A stretch of DNA of 64,000 bases from Zobellia uliginosa. GTDB taxonomy: Bacteria > Bacteroidota > Bacteroidia > Flavobacteriales > Flavobacteriaceae. The notes under the pieces were generated by a model, which was given only the letters and a program-made list of their open reading frames with translations, searched no databases and was not told the DNA's origin. Both the position numbers and the translations under genes were made by a program. Position 1 is the first letter of the stretch. The number at the start of each line of letters is the position of its first letter. The stretch covers positions 310,001-374,000 of the forward strand of contig NZ_FTOB01000001.1 of the NCBI RefSeq assembly GCF_900156625.1, written 5' to 3'. Of the stretch, positions 52,502-61,804 are shown one piece after another.

Positions 52502-54631
52502 TTACTCCAAGGCAAAGGCGATGATCGTATTACCCTTTTTCGTTCCCAATTTTTCGCCCCCACAGGCCAGGGCAATAAATTGTTTTCCGTTTACTTCGTA
52601 CATCGCCGGCGTGGCAAAGGCCGGGGCGGGCAGTCGGTATTCCCATAACGTGGCTCCCGTATGCTTGTCAAAAACCCTAAAATAACCATCGCGGGTAGCG
52701 GCTATAAACAGGAGTCCGTTTTCCGTAACCACGGGCCCGCCGTAGTTTTCGGTTCCTGTCCCGGTGATGCCTTGTTCCAAGAGTTCGGGAGATTCACCTA
52801 AGGTAATGGACCAAATATACTCTCCGGTATTTAAATTGATGGCGTGCATGGTTCCCCACGGGGGGGCTATGGCCGGCAGGCCGTTTTTATCCAAAAACTT
52901 GTTGTAGCCCATATGTTTGTAGGGCGTGCGGTATCCTTTTTCGGCATTCGTTTTTTCCACAAGGTTATGTTTGATTTCTTGGTTGAACAGAAAACGGATG
53001 AGGGCGTCTTTTTCCCTTGGCTTTAATTGGGGAAAGCCCGTCATCATACCTTTTCCGTTTGCAATGATAGAAGAGATTTCTTCCCTAGATTTACGGAGTT
53101 CAATATCTACCAATGTGGGGAAGCCGCTTGCGGCCAGTCCCTTCCTATCCGCTTGATGGCAGCTTGAGCAATATTGGGTATAGGTAGCCTCGCCCAAGGG
53201 CAGGGTTTCTAGCTTGGTGTCGTTTAGGCCCATTTGCATGATCCAGGGCATCTCGTTTGAATTCACGTAAATAATCCCTTCTTCGGGGTCTGCCGCCGTA
53301 CCGCCCCATTCCGCCGCTCCGTCGTAACCGGGCAAGAGCAAGGTAGGCTCCAAACTGGGCGGGGCATAGATACGCTTGTCCAGTTTCCGTAAAATGGCCC
53401 TGAGCGAATCGGGGTTTTCGGCATAGGGACTCACATTGTTTTCGGTGATGTCGGTCGATTGCCGGGCAAAGGGTTTTGGTTTTACGGGGATGGGCTGGGT
53501 AGGCCAAGCTTCTTCCCCGTTCAAAGTGGAGGGCGGTACGGGCACTTCTTCGATATCAAAAAGGGGTTCGCCCGTTTTTCGGTCGAACACGTACACATAG
53601 CCCTGTTTGGTCACTTGGGCCACGGCGGCAATTTTTCTGCCTTCCCGTTCTACCGTCAACAGGTTGGGCGGGGCAGGGGGATCGCGGTCCCAGAGGTCGT
53701 GATGGGTAAATTGAAAGTGCCATAGCCTTTGGCCCGTATTCGCATCCAAGGCGAGCAGGCAGTCGGAATAGAGGTTGCTTCCTTTTCGGGCTCCCCCGTA
53801 AAAATCAGGGGCGGCTGAACCTATAGGGGCATAGATAATTTCGAGTTCCTCGTCTACGGCCATACCGGCCCAATTATTTGCCGCACCGACCTCGTCGCTT
53901 CGATAGGCGTTTTCTTCCCAAGTATCATAGCCTTCCTCCCCAGGATGCGGAATGGTATGGAAGACCCATTCCAAGGCCCCGGTAAGTACGTTGAAGGCCA
54001 TAAGGTTTCCCGGAGCCGCGCCTGCCCCTTCGGAGAGCCGAAGCGGCATTACGATGAGGTTTTTGAAGATGCTTCCGGGGGTATTGGATATTACAAACTT
54101 TTCCCGTGCGCTTTCGGGCATTCCCGAACGCAGGTCGACCTTGCCCTTATCGCCAAATGTGGGTATGGGCTTTCCCGTAAGGGCATCCAAGGCATAGAGA
54201 TGGGGCCCGCGGGTACAGAGGATCCGTTTGTCATCGCCCTGTTCCCAATACGACAGCCCTCTGCTGGTAGAGTGCCACACTTGTATGGAATCGCCGAATT
54301 GCCAAATTTCCTTGCCCGTTTCGGCATGTAGGGCCACCACCCTTAGGGCGGCGGTAACCCCGTACAAGATACTATCGACCACCAAGGGGTTCATCTGCAT
54401 CTGGCCCCAATCCTTGGCTTCATAGGTCCACGCGACCTTTAGGTCCTGAACGTTTTCCTTGGTAAAGTCCGAAAGCGTGGAGTAATGGCTTCGGCCGGAA
54501 TCGCCCAAATAGGAAGACCATGTGGTATAGGCCTTATTTACCGGTTCTTGTTTTGTATCTGATCGACAACTAAAAAGTACGGTTCCTAAAACCGTACACA
54601 ACACGGGTATAACTAATTTTTTTAAATACAT
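52502..54631 (-). CDS. PQQ-dependent dehydrogenase with c-type haem domain, lipoprotein
   Basis: This 709-residue protein has a lipoprotein signal (LCTVLGTVLFSCRSD). It is an eight-bladed quinoprotein propeller: repeats WxYEA, WQFGD, WVFHT, WHFQFTHHDLWDRDPPAPPNLL are quinoprotein-type W motifs. A single cytochrome c module is inserted near 484-550 (QYCSSCHQADRKG, haem-binding CxxCH). The last blades follow it (PPWGTMHAINLNTGEYIW, ending with GNTIIAFALE). This layout is that of membrane quinoprotein glucose/alcohol dehydrogenases of the periplasm, which hand electrons to the respiratory chain. The substrate is unknown; the neighbours suggest a sugar. No PQQ synthesis genes are in view. Confidence 0.88.
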   Translation of the reverse strand: MYLKKLVIPVLCTVLGTVLFSCRSDTKQEPVNKAYTTWSSYLGDSGRSHYSTLSDFTKENVQDLKVAWTYEAKDWGQMQMNPLVVDSILYGVTAALRVVALHAETGKEIWQFGDSIQVWHSTSRGLSYWEQGDDKRILCTRGPHLYALDALTGKPIPTFGDKGKVDLRSGMPESAREKFVISNTPGSIFKNLIVMPLRLSEGAGAAPGNLMAFNVLTGALEWVFHTIPHPGEEGYDTWEENAYRSDEVGAANNWAGMAVDEELEIIYAPIGSAAPDFYGGARKGSNLYSDCLLALDANTGQRLWHFQFTHHDLWDRDPPAPPNLLTVEREGRKIAAVAQVTKQGYVYVFDRKTGEPLFDIEEVPVPPSTLNGEEAWPTQPIPVKPKPFARQSTDITENNVSPYAENPDSLRAILRKLDKRIYAPPSLEPTLLLPGYDGAAEWGGTAADPEEGIIYVNSNEMPWIMQMGLNDTKLETLPLGEATYTQYCSSCHQADRKGLAASGFPTLVDIELRKSREEISSIIANGKGMMTGFPQLKPREKDALIRFLFNQEIKHNLVEKTNAEKGYRTPYKHMGYNKFLDKNGLPAIAPPWGTMHAINLNTGEYIWSITLGESPELLEQGITGTGTENYGGPVVTENGLLFIAATRDGYFRVFDKHTGATLWEYRLPAPAFATPAMYEVNGKQFIALACGGEKLGTKKGNTIIAFALE

Positions 54632-54695
54632 TTAGGAGAAAGTATAGCTTCCTTAAATGTAGTCAAAAACTAAAAACTGGGTTGTAATCAACTTT

Positions 54696-57119
54696 TTACC
54701 AATTGAATTCTACGGTTTCATTCGGTTTTAAAGTAAGCTCCTTCTGCTTTGTGCCGTGTTTTAAAACGGTAGCCCCCCCGGTAACGGAATGTATTTTTAC
54801 CTTGGTAGGCACTTTATTGTTCCAAGTAATGGCCACTTCAAAATTTCCACGTGCTTTTAAACCCTTGACGGAACCATTGGCCCAAACATCGGGCAAAGCG
54901 GGTAAAAGGCGAATTTCTTGCAAGGAGGACTGCACCAACATTTCTACCACTGCGGCGGCTCCACCAAAATTCCCGTCGATTTGGAAGGGTGGGTGGGCGT
55001 CAAACAGGTTCGGATAGGTTCCGCCTCCTTTTTCATAGGAAGCCCTTACGCCGTCAGGGGCCACATAACGTAGCAGCTCACGATATTGTTTGTATGCACG
55101 GTTTCCGTCGAGCAAGCGGGCCCAAAGATTAATACGCCATCCTTTTGACCATCCTGTAGTTTCGTCGCCCTTAATGTTTAAAGTGGTTCTTGTGGCGTCT
55201 GCTAATTCGGGAGTATTTTCCGGACTGATATGATGCCCCGGGTAAAGGCCGTACAAGTGTGATTGATGGCGATGCTTGGGATCTACGTCTTCCCAATCGT
55301 GGTACCATTCCTGTAGATTACCTTTTTTTCCTACTTGATAGGGATAGAGCTTGGCCAGGGCCTTTTCCAGTTGGGTCTTGAACGCTGCGTCGGTTTTTAA
55401 GATTTCAGAGGCGGCTATGGTCTGTTGAAAACATTCCCTGATCATGGCAAGGTCGGATGTGGAACCGTACAAGGTAGCGCCTTGATATCCGTCTGGGGTG
55501 ATGAACTTGTTTTCCGGTGATGTTCCGGGCGAAGTCACCAAGTTTCCATCTTTATCTTCTACGAGCCACTCCAAACAAAATTCAGCAGCTCCCTTCAGAA
55601 GGGGATAGGCTCTGTTTTTTAGAAAATCCAAATCTTGGGAAAAAGTGTAGTGTTCCCATAAATGGGAGCTTAACCATGTTCCGCCCATATTCCAATTGGC
55701 CCAATTGATTCCACCTTGACCAAAATCGCCCACGGGGTTGCTCATCGCCCAAATATCCGAATTATGGCATGCGGCCCATCCACCGGCACCGTAAAAGGTC
55801 TTAGCGGTAATTTTTCCCGTTTGGGCTATATTTTCTATAAAGCCCAGCATAGGCTGGTGCATTTCTGAAAGATTTGCGTTTTCGGCCAGCCAATAATTTT
55901 CCTCGGCATTGATATTAAGGGTGTAGTTACTGCTCCATGGCGGTCTGATGTAGGGGTTCCAAATTCCTTGTAAATTGGCAGGTACATTCGGTGTTCTAGA
56001 ACTGGAAATCAACAAATACCGACCATATTGAAAATAAAGTACTTCAAGGTTTTTGTCTTCCTCCCCTTTTGCGTAGCGTTTTAGGCGCTTGTCGGTAGGC
56101 AAGTCTTCCGCAGTAGTTTTTCCAAGGTCTAAATGCACCCGGTTAAAATATTTTTGATGGTCTTTCAGGTGGGCTTCGAACAAGGCGTCAAATGGCTTTG
56201 AACTTGCTTTAGAGAGTTGTGAACTTGCCATTGCTTTATGGTCGAGACCTTCGGTGGCCGGGTTTTTGTCAAATCCGTTAAAACTCGTGGCAATGGAAAC
56301 ATAAATAACAGCTTCAGTGGCGTCTTTTAGGGCTACCGAATGGTCAGTGTCGATGAGTTTTCCATCGGTATGCCTTATTTTAAAAAGCGTGGTAAAACGC
56401 GTACCCCTATTCGGGTCAAATTGCACCGGATTGGGCATTTTTCCGCGATAACTGGGCTCTACGTGATAGGGGGCATAGCCGTTTACTTCTAAGATAGGGC
56501 CATTGGTGGCAAGCTCATATTTGAGCAAACTGTTGAATCCGATGTTAAAATTAAGGGCAGCTTTTTTACTGCTCTTTAGCCGAATGACCATGGCTTGGTC
56601 CGTATGCGAAATAAAGTACTCGCGCGTAAAAGTAATGCCATCGACCTTGTAGGTCACCGTAGACAGTGCTTTTTCGAGTTCAAGCTGGCGGTGATAGGAT
56701 TGCGGCTGGTTTTTGTGCTTAAAATTGAGGTATACCGTACCCAAGGGCATGTATGATTGTGAGAAACTCCCCTGTAATTTGCTTTGCAAGGCATCTGCCA
56801 GTTTGTAATTATCGTTTTTTAGGGCCTCGCGAATGGCGGGAAGGTTTTTATACGCTTCCGGATTCATATACGGGTCTACGGGTTCGCCGCTCCACAGGGT
56901 GGCATCGTTCAAATAAATCGAATCTGTGGCAACACCTCCAAAGATAGAAGCTCCGGCCTTTCCGTTGCCCAGAACCAAGGTCTCCTCAAAATGTTCGGCC
57001 GGCCGGTCGAACCAAAGCGTATGGGCCGATTGAGATGAGAGCAGGTTTACCGAGACCAAGGAAAACAAAACGGGAATTATGGAAGCTATTTTCAACAAAT
57101 AAGCGAACGGTTTTTTCAT
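54696..57119 (-). CDS. Glycoside hydrolase family 95 (alpha-L-fucosidase/galactosidase-like)
   Basis: This 807-residue secreted protein has a signal peptide (about 1-30). An N-terminal beta-sandwich opens with HTLWFDRPAEHFEETLVLGNGKAGASIFGG. The (alpha/alpha)6 barrel carries NLQGIWNPYIRPPWSSNYTL followed by NINAEENYW (catalytic Asn pair region). It also carries TSPGTSPENKF (general acid Glu) and PFQIDGNFGGAAAVVEML (Asp near the water). These are the active-site signatures of GH95, which removes terminal alpha-L-fucose or L-galactose. A C-terminal beta domain closes the protein. Marine Flavobacteria use such enzymes on algal polysaccharides. It is divergent from the NagX-like gene. Confidence 0.93.
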   Translation of the reverse strand: MKKPFAYLLKIASIIPVLFSLVSVNLLSSQSAHTLWFDRPAEHFEETLVLGNGKAGASIFGGVATDSIYLNDATLWSGEPVDPYMNPEAYKNLPAIREALKNDNYKLADALQSKLQGSFSQSYMPLGTVYLNFKHKNQPQSYHRQLELEKALSTVTYKVDGITFTREYFISHTDQAMVIRLKSSKKAALNFNIGFNSLLKYELATNGPILEVNGYAPYHVEPSYRGKMPNPVQFDPNRGTRFTTLFKIRHTDGKLIDTDHSVALKDATEAVIYVSIATSFNGFDKNPATEGLDHKAMASSQLSKASSKPFDALFEAHLKDHQKYFNRVHLDLGKTTAEDLPTDKRLKRYAKGEEDKNLEVLYFQYGRYLLISSSRTPNVPANLQGIWNPYIRPPWSSNYTLNINAEENYWLAENANLSEMHQPMLGFIENIAQTGKITAKTFYGAGGWAACHNSDIWAMSNPVGDFGQGGINWANWNMGGTWLSSHLWEHYTFSQDLDFLKNRAYPLLKGAAEFCLEWLVEDKDGNLVTSPGTSPENKFITPDGYQGATLYGSTSDLAMIRECFQQTIAASEILKTDAAFKTQLEKALAKLYPYQVGKKGNLQEWYHDWEDVDPKHRHQSHLYGLYPGHHISPENTPELADATRTTLNIKGDETTGWSKGWRINLWARLLDGNRAYKQYRELLRYVAPDGVRASYEKGGGTYPNLFDAHPPFQIDGNFGGAAAVVEMLVQSSLQEIRLLPALPDVWANGSVKGLKARGNFEVAITWNNKVPTKVKIHSVTGGATVLKHGTKQKELTLKPNETVEFNW

Positions 57120-57288
57120 AAAAATGAAGGTATATAAAATTAAACCTTAGCAAGATAGCAGCAATTAGTAAATGACAATGGTATTATTTTTTCTAAATTA
57201 GGGCAAATTTCAACCCAAAAGTCCCGATTTATCACGTTAGGGCAAAAATACCCCTGAGGGTGAAATTCTAACTTGATCCAACCAGCCT

Positions 57289-58395
57289 ATGTCTCAATTA
57301 GCCGAAAATGTATCGAAGCGTCTTTTTTCCTTGGATGTTTTTAGAGGTCTTACCATGTTTCTATTGATTGCGGAAGCAGCGGGTTTTCACCACAACTTTT
57401 CTGAATTGACCGAGGGCACGGCATTTTCGGGTTTAGCACATCAATTGCACCACCACCCGTGGAACGGACTCCGGTTTTGGGATTTGATCCAGCCCTTTTT
57501 TATGTTTATCGTTGGGGTGGCCATGCCCTTCTCTTTGCGAAAACGACTGGCCTCAGGAGACAAAAAAGGGGTGACCAAACACATTTTACGGCGTTGTTTT
57601 TTACTGTTCGCCTTCGGGGTGCTCCTGCATTGCGTATACAGTCATGCCTTGGTTTGGGAACTGTGGAACGTGTTGGTACAATTGGCCTTCACTATCTTGA
57701 TCGCCTATGCGGTAATGAACCTTTCGAATAAGACACAGATAGGCATATCTTTAGGTTTATTGCTGCTAACCGAAGTTTTGTATCGCGCTTATAACCCTGA
57801 AGCGCCCTATGCGCAGAACCATCAGAGTTTTGGTGCGTATATCGATATGCTGGTCATGGGGCGGGTAAACGATGGCTATTGGGTGTTCGTAAACTTTATA
57901 CCGACCGCCGCGCATACCATTTGGGGAGTTATTTGCGGAAAGGTCTTATTGTCACACATCCCTTCAACCCAAAAGATCAAACCTTTTTTGATTTGGGGAA
58001 CGGTTTTGGTGGTTCTTGGGTTTGCTATGGATTTTGCCGGAATCACACCGATAGTTAAACGTATTGCTACTAGTTCTTTTACCTTGGCATCGGGAGGCAT
58101 CGCCATTTTGACCCTAAGCCTTTTCTACTGGCTTATCGACATAAAAGGGTATCAAAGGAATTGGCTGAAAATTTTCTCCGTAGTGGGCACCAATTCCATT
58201 TTTATCTACCTCTTCGCAGAAACGGTAGGGGCACAATGGTTTCGTGGCTTTGGAAAAATTTGGACGGAAGGCCTATTGGCACCCATGGGTATCTCTGAAA
58301 AGGTCATTATGGTCATCAACGCCTTGTTTGTACTGTACATCTTTTGGTACATTACCTACTTTTTAGACAAGCATAAGGTCTACTTTAAAGTTTAA
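57289..58395 (+). CDS. NagX/DUF5009 membrane acyltransferase-like protein
   Basis: This 368-residue protein has about ten membrane helices. The N-terminus RLFSLDVFRGLTMFLLIAEAAG and the HHPWNGLRFWDLIQPFFMFIVGVAMPFSLRKR stretch are conserved in the DUF5009 branch of the heparan-alpha-glucosaminide acetyltransferase superfamily. His residues in this region (HxHHHPW) lie on the presumed acetyl-transfer path. Role in sugar acetylation or aminosugar use is inferred. The DUF1080 gene follows 39 bases later on the same strand, so they are probably co-transcribed. Confidence 0.85.
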   Translation: MSQLAENVSKRLFSLDVFRGLTMFLLIAEAAGFHHNFSELTEGTAFSGLAHQLHHHPWNGLRFWDLIQPFFMFIVGVAMPFSLRKRLASGDKKGVTKHILRRCFLLFAFGVLLHCVYSHALVWELWNVLVQLAFTILIAYAVMNLSNKTQIGISLGLLLLTEVLYRAYNPEAPYAQNHQSFGAYIDMLVMGRVNDGYWVFVNFIPTAAHTIWGVICGKVLLSHIPSTQKIKPFLIWGTVLVVLGFAMDFAGITPIVKRIATSSFTLASGGIAILTLSLFYWLIDIKGYQRNWLKIFSVVGTNSIFIYLFAETVGAQWFRGFGKIWTEGLLAPMGISEKVIMVINALFVLYIFWYITYFLDKHKVYFKV

Positions 58396-58434
58396 AACTC
58401 ATATCTCAAATATAATTTTATCAATACGCATACT

Positions 58435-59229
58435 ATGAATCGCACTAAAATTGGCCTTTTTATTTTTTGTATGGCCCTAATGGCCTGTAACTCTGCTAAA
58501 ACAACGGTTACCGATGCGGGCTGGGAAGATATGTTCAACGGAAAAAATTTAGATAGATGGACCACTAAAATACACCATTACGAAACCGGCGATAATTTTG
58601 GTGATACCTTTCGGGCCGAAGACGGTATGATCAAAGTACGTTACGATAAATACGATGGTGATTTTAACGATAGGTTCGGGCATTTGTATTATGACAAACC
58701 CTACTCGTATTTCCACCTTTCCCTTGAATATCGTTTTGTAGGGGAGCTGCATCCGGGCGCACCGGTTTTTACCGTGATGAACAGTGGGGTCATGTACCAT
58801 TCACAGGATCCGCGTACCATGTTAAAAGAACAGAACTGGCCCATATCCGTTGAGATGCAATTTTTGGGCGGTGTGAATGAGGGCGAAGAAAGACCAACTG
58901 GCAATATGTGCTCGCCGGGTACTGAAATCGTTTATCAGGGCGAACTCTACCCAAGCCACTGTTTGAGCTCTTCTTCCAAAACCTATTACGGAGACCAATG
59001 GGTAAAGGCCGAATTGATCGTAAGGGGTGATTCTTTGGTAACGCACATTATAAACGGGGAAGTTGTTTTAGAATATACAAAACCTCAAATTGGCGGTGGT
59101 ACCGTAGTGGGTTACGATCCCAAGGTAAAAATTGATGGTAAGCTTTTAAAAGAGGGGATGATCGCCTTGCAGAGTGAAGGGCAGCCTATAGATTTCAGGA
59201 ATATCAAGATCAAGAACCTGAAGCCCTGA
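58435..59229 (+). CDS. DUF1080 (3-keto-disaccharide hydrolase-like) lipoprotein
   Basis: The 264-residue protein has a lipoprotein signal (LFIFCMALMAC). The DUF1080 domain starts WEDMFNGKNLDRWTTK (about 30) and ends QSEGQPIDFRNIKIKNL. The concanavalin-like beta sandwich includes EYRFVG, MYHSQDPRTM and VEMQFLGG. Related proteins hydrolyse 3-keto-glycosides or bind sugars at the cell surface. It is the second gene after the NagX-like acyltransferase. Confidence 0.88.
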   Translation: MNRTKIGLFIFCMALMACNSAKTTVTDAGWEDMFNGKNLDRWTTKIHHYETGDNFGDTFRAEDGMIKVRYDKYDGDFNDRFGHLYYDKPYSYFHLSLEYRFVGELHPGAPVFTVMNSGVMYHSQDPRTMLKEQNWPISVEMQFLGGVNEGEERPTGNMCSPGTEIVYQGELYPSHCLSSSSKTYYGDQWVKAELIVRGDSLVTHIINGEVVLEYTKPQIGGGTVVGYDPKVKIDGKLLKEGMIALQSEGQPIDFRNIKIKNLKP

Positions 59230-59240
59230 TATTTTAGAAA

Positions 59241-59627
59241 TTATTTTTCGTACAGTTCAAGGGGAAGTCCATCGGGATCGGCAGAGAAGGTAAATTTACG
59301 ACCAGTAAATTCGTCGGTCCTGATGGGCTCGACACTTATGCCTTGGTCTGACAGCCTTTTACTTTCGTGGGCAACATCGTCTACCTCAAAGGCCAAATGG
59401 CGCAAACCTTGGGCCTCGGGCCTAGAAGGACGTATTGGCGGGTCGGGAAAGGAAAAGAGTTCAATGATGTATTCCCCATTAAGGGCGAGGTCTAATTTGT
59501 ACGACTGCCTTGCCTCCCTAAATACTTCGCTAAGAATCTCCAAGCCTAGAATATCTACATAAAAATGTTTTGACTTTTGATAGTCGGAGCAGATGATCGC
59601 AATATGGTGGATCTTGTTCAGGGCCAT
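59241..59627 (-). CDS. VOC/glyoxalase-I-like metalloprotein (YaeR type)
   Basis: This 128-residue protein is a pair of beta-alpha-beta-beta-beta modules. It begins NKIHHIAIICSDYQKSKHFYVDILGLEIL (metal His at about 8). GEYIIELFSFPDPPIRPSRPEAQGLRHLAFEVDD in the middle supplies the Glu and second His. The end DPDGLPLELYE supplies the last Glu. The SFPxPPxRPSxPEAxGLRHLAF phrase is characteristic of the SMU1112c/YaeR subgroup. Substrate unknown. The gene ends 11 bases after the DUF1080 stop on the opposite strand. Confidence 0.88.
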   Translation of the reverse strand: MALNKIHHIAIICSDYQKSKHFYVDILGLEILSEVFREARQSYKLDLALNGEYIIELFSFPDPPIRPSRPEAQGLRHLAFEVDDVAHESKRLSDQGISVEPIRTDEFTGRKFTFSADPDGLPLELYEK

Positions 59628-59649
59628 GGTCGAATGATTTGGAGTACAA

Positions 59650-61281
59650 TTATTTTAAGATGCTCCAATATTTACTTTCATTGCTCAAAAGTTCGGTAGC
59701 GGCCAAGATAGCCTCATCGTTCTTAAGGTAATAGTCGTAAAGGCCTTCACGGTAGAAATAGCGTTTGACGATTTCGTCTTCCAGCTTGTTCTTTATTTCG
59801 TTTTGGTAGTCTTCCAAGGCCGTGATCTTGCTTTTTTCAATATCGAGCAAAAGCTTTTTAAAATCGTTTTCTATGGCGTCGTTAAAAATAACCTCTTCGC
59901 GATTGGTCATGGCCGTCTTCAGGGTTTTTTCAGTCTTGGTCTCAAAGGAGAAATCACTTTTTGAGACAAAGTTTTTAAAGTCCTGATAGTCGCTATCGGA
60001 AAATTTGAACGCGTTCACATCGTTCACTTGATGCTCGTAGAAGTATTTCGTGGCATAGTCGAAGATGACGTTGTTTTGCAAGAGGGCCATGGTCAATTCG
60101 TTAGCCTTAGTAGCGGCTATTTCAATATCGGGCAGCACACCACCGCCATCTTGGACCTTACGTCCGTTACGGGTGGTAAAATCATGAATATCGGTTTTTT
60201 GAACGGCGTTGCCGTCCTTATCCCTGTTCCAATAATCGAGCGATTGGATGCATCTTCCCGATGGGGTGTAATAACGGCTAATGGTCACTTTTAGTTGGGT
60301 ACCATAGGTCAGTTTCAAGGGGCGCTGTACCAAGCCTTTTCCAAAGCTACGGGCTCCCATGATTACGGCACGGTCAAGATCTTGGAGTCCGCCCGAAACG
60401 ATTTCACTGGCTGAGGCACTACTTCCGTTTACGAGCACTACCAAGGGGATTTCCATATCCACCGGCTTGTTCTTTGTCTTATATTCCCTATTGAATTTTT
60501 TGACCTTTGATTTGGTGGTCACGATCAATTCGCCTTTGTCAACGAAGAGATTGGTGACATTGATGGCTTCGGAAAGCAATCCTCTGGGGTTGTCCCTAAG
60601 ATCCAATATAATTTTTTCGGCACCTTTACCCTTGAGGTCTAAAAGGGCGGCCTTGGTTTCGCTTGAAGCCTTGGCGTTGAATTTTGAGAGAACGATATAG
60701 CCGGTCTTGTCATCTACCATTTTATAGAAGGGTACCGCATCTACTTCAACGGCGGCACGAGTTATGGTGGCCACCTTGGTCTCGCCTTGTCTTTTAAAGG
60801 TAACTTCTACCGAAGTATTGTTGGCCCCTTTTAGAAGCTCACTGGCGTTATCGTCAAAATCGGAAACCTTAATGGCGCCGATTTTGATAATTTCATCACC
60901 GGCCTTGAGTCCGGCTTTGTCGGCAGGGTAGCCCTTATATGGTTCTATGATCAATAGGCGGTCTTTGAACGAGCGTACTAGGGCACCTATTCCCGAGTAT
61001 TCCCCCGCATTGTTGATACGGTAGGTCTCTACGTCTTGTTCGTTTAAAAATTTGGTGTAGGGGTCAAGGTCGTCTAACATGTTCTTTATAGCCGTATCCA
61101 TCAACTCTGCAGGGTTGGTCTCGTCTACATAGTTCATGTTAAGCTCTTTAAAGAGGGTAGTGAAAATTTCGATTTGTTTGGCAATCTCGAAGAAATCACT
61201 CTTTACAAACCCACTACCTATTACCAGAATAAGCACGGCAAAGGTGGAAACCAGCAGTTTTTTGCCGAAAAAATTTTTCAT
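59650..61281 (-). CDS. S41 C-terminal processing peptidase
   Basis: This 543-residue protein has an N-terminal signal/anchor (9-27). A PDZ domain (about 90-170, GIGALVRSFKDRLLIIEPYKG..AGLKAGDEIIKI) leads into the S41 protease domain. The catalytic pair is S290 in NGSSASASEIVSG and K315 in SFGKGLVQ, with the normal 25-residue spacing. The usual DLRxNPGG loop reads DLRDNPRG, a Gly-to-Arg change of unknown effect. The last 150 residues are a helical C-terminal extension. The enzyme would trim C-termini of periplasmic proteins. rnpA lies 66 bases upstream on the same strand. Confidence 0.92.
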   Translation of the reverse strand: MKNFFGKKLLVSTFAVLILVIGSGFVKSDFFEIAKQIEIFTTLFKELNMNYVDETNPAELMDTAIKNMLDDLDPYTKFLNEQDVETYRINNAGEYSGIGALVRSFKDRLLIIEPYKGYPADKAGLKAGDEIIKIGAIKVSDFDDNASELLKGANNTSVEVTFKRQGETKVATITRAAVEVDAVPFYKMVDDKTGYIVLSKFNAKASSETKAALLDLKGKGAEKIILDLRDNPRGLLSEAINVTNLFVDKGELIVTTKSKVKKFNREYKTKNKPVDMEIPLVVLVNGSSASASEIVSGGLQDLDRAVIMGARSFGKGLVQRPLKLTYGTQLKVTISRYYTPSGRCIQSLDYWNRDKDGNAVQKTDIHDFTTRNGRKVQDGGGVLPDIEIAATKANELTMALLQNNVIFDYATKYFYEHQVNDVNAFKFSDSDYQDFKNFVSKSDFSFETKTEKTLKTAMTNREEVIFNDAIENDFKKLLLDIEKSKITALEDYQNEIKNKLEDEIVKRYFYREGLYDYYLKNDEAILAATELLSNESKYWSILK

Positions 61282-61347
61282 GTTACTTGTCGTTTGTGAG
61301 GGTTTTGGTTCTTAAAACCCATAAATTCTTGTTGTTTTAGACGCCTA

Positions 61348-61725
61348 TTACGATTCATTTTTAGCTACAAACCGTTGAAGCAAGGCTTTCATGCTTCGCT
61401 CGGTAGAGGCATATGAAGGCATATCTTTACCAAGGTATAAAAATAAAAACGCAAAAGAGCCTTCCGTATTGTTAAGAATGTCGGGTTTGTTCAAACGGTA
61501 ACTTTCACGTAATAAGCGCTTGATGCGATTGCGTTTCACGGCACTTTTAAAGTTCTTTTTAGGTACGGCCATACCGGCCTTAAAACGGACTTCATCGTTA
61601 AAAGGGGCGGGTAGGTATATGAGTTTTATCGGATAGACGGAAACGGACTTCCCCTCGGCGAACAAGCGTTCGATAAGCTTTTTGCTTTTCAGCTTTTCTT
61701 TTTTCGGGAAAGTGAAGTTCGACAT
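61348..61725 (-). CDS. rnpA: Ribonuclease P protein component
   Basis: This 125-residue basic protein binds the RNase P RNA and helps tRNA 5'-end maturation. The RNR signature VKRNRIKRLLRESYR is at residues 63-77. The start FTFPKKEKLKSKKLIERLFAEGKSV is the usual one. Not next to rpmH/dnaA as in many other bacteria; here it is followed by the S41 peptidase gene, probably in one transcript. Confidence 0.95.
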   Translation of the reverse strand: MSNFTFPKKEKLKSKKLIERLFAEGKSVSVYPIKLIYLPAPFNDEVRFKAGMAVPKKNFKSAVKRNRIKRLLRESYRLNKPDILNNTEGSFAFLFLYLGKDMPSYASTERSMKALLQRFVAKNES

Positions 61726-61734
61726 GTACCTATG

Positions 61735-61769
61735 TTTAAAAAATCGCCCCCTGGGAAGAGGGGGCGATT
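61735..61769 (-). terminator. Terminator after the M1 peptidase gene
   Basis: Minus-strand stem AATCGCCCCC / GGGGGCGATT (61742-61751 and 61760-61769) with an 8-base loop, followed by a run of six T. It separates the M1 peptidase from rnpA. Confidence 0.9.
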
Positions 61770-61804
61770 ACAAATTTAATTCTTGAAATGGAAAGTAGTG
61801 TATA

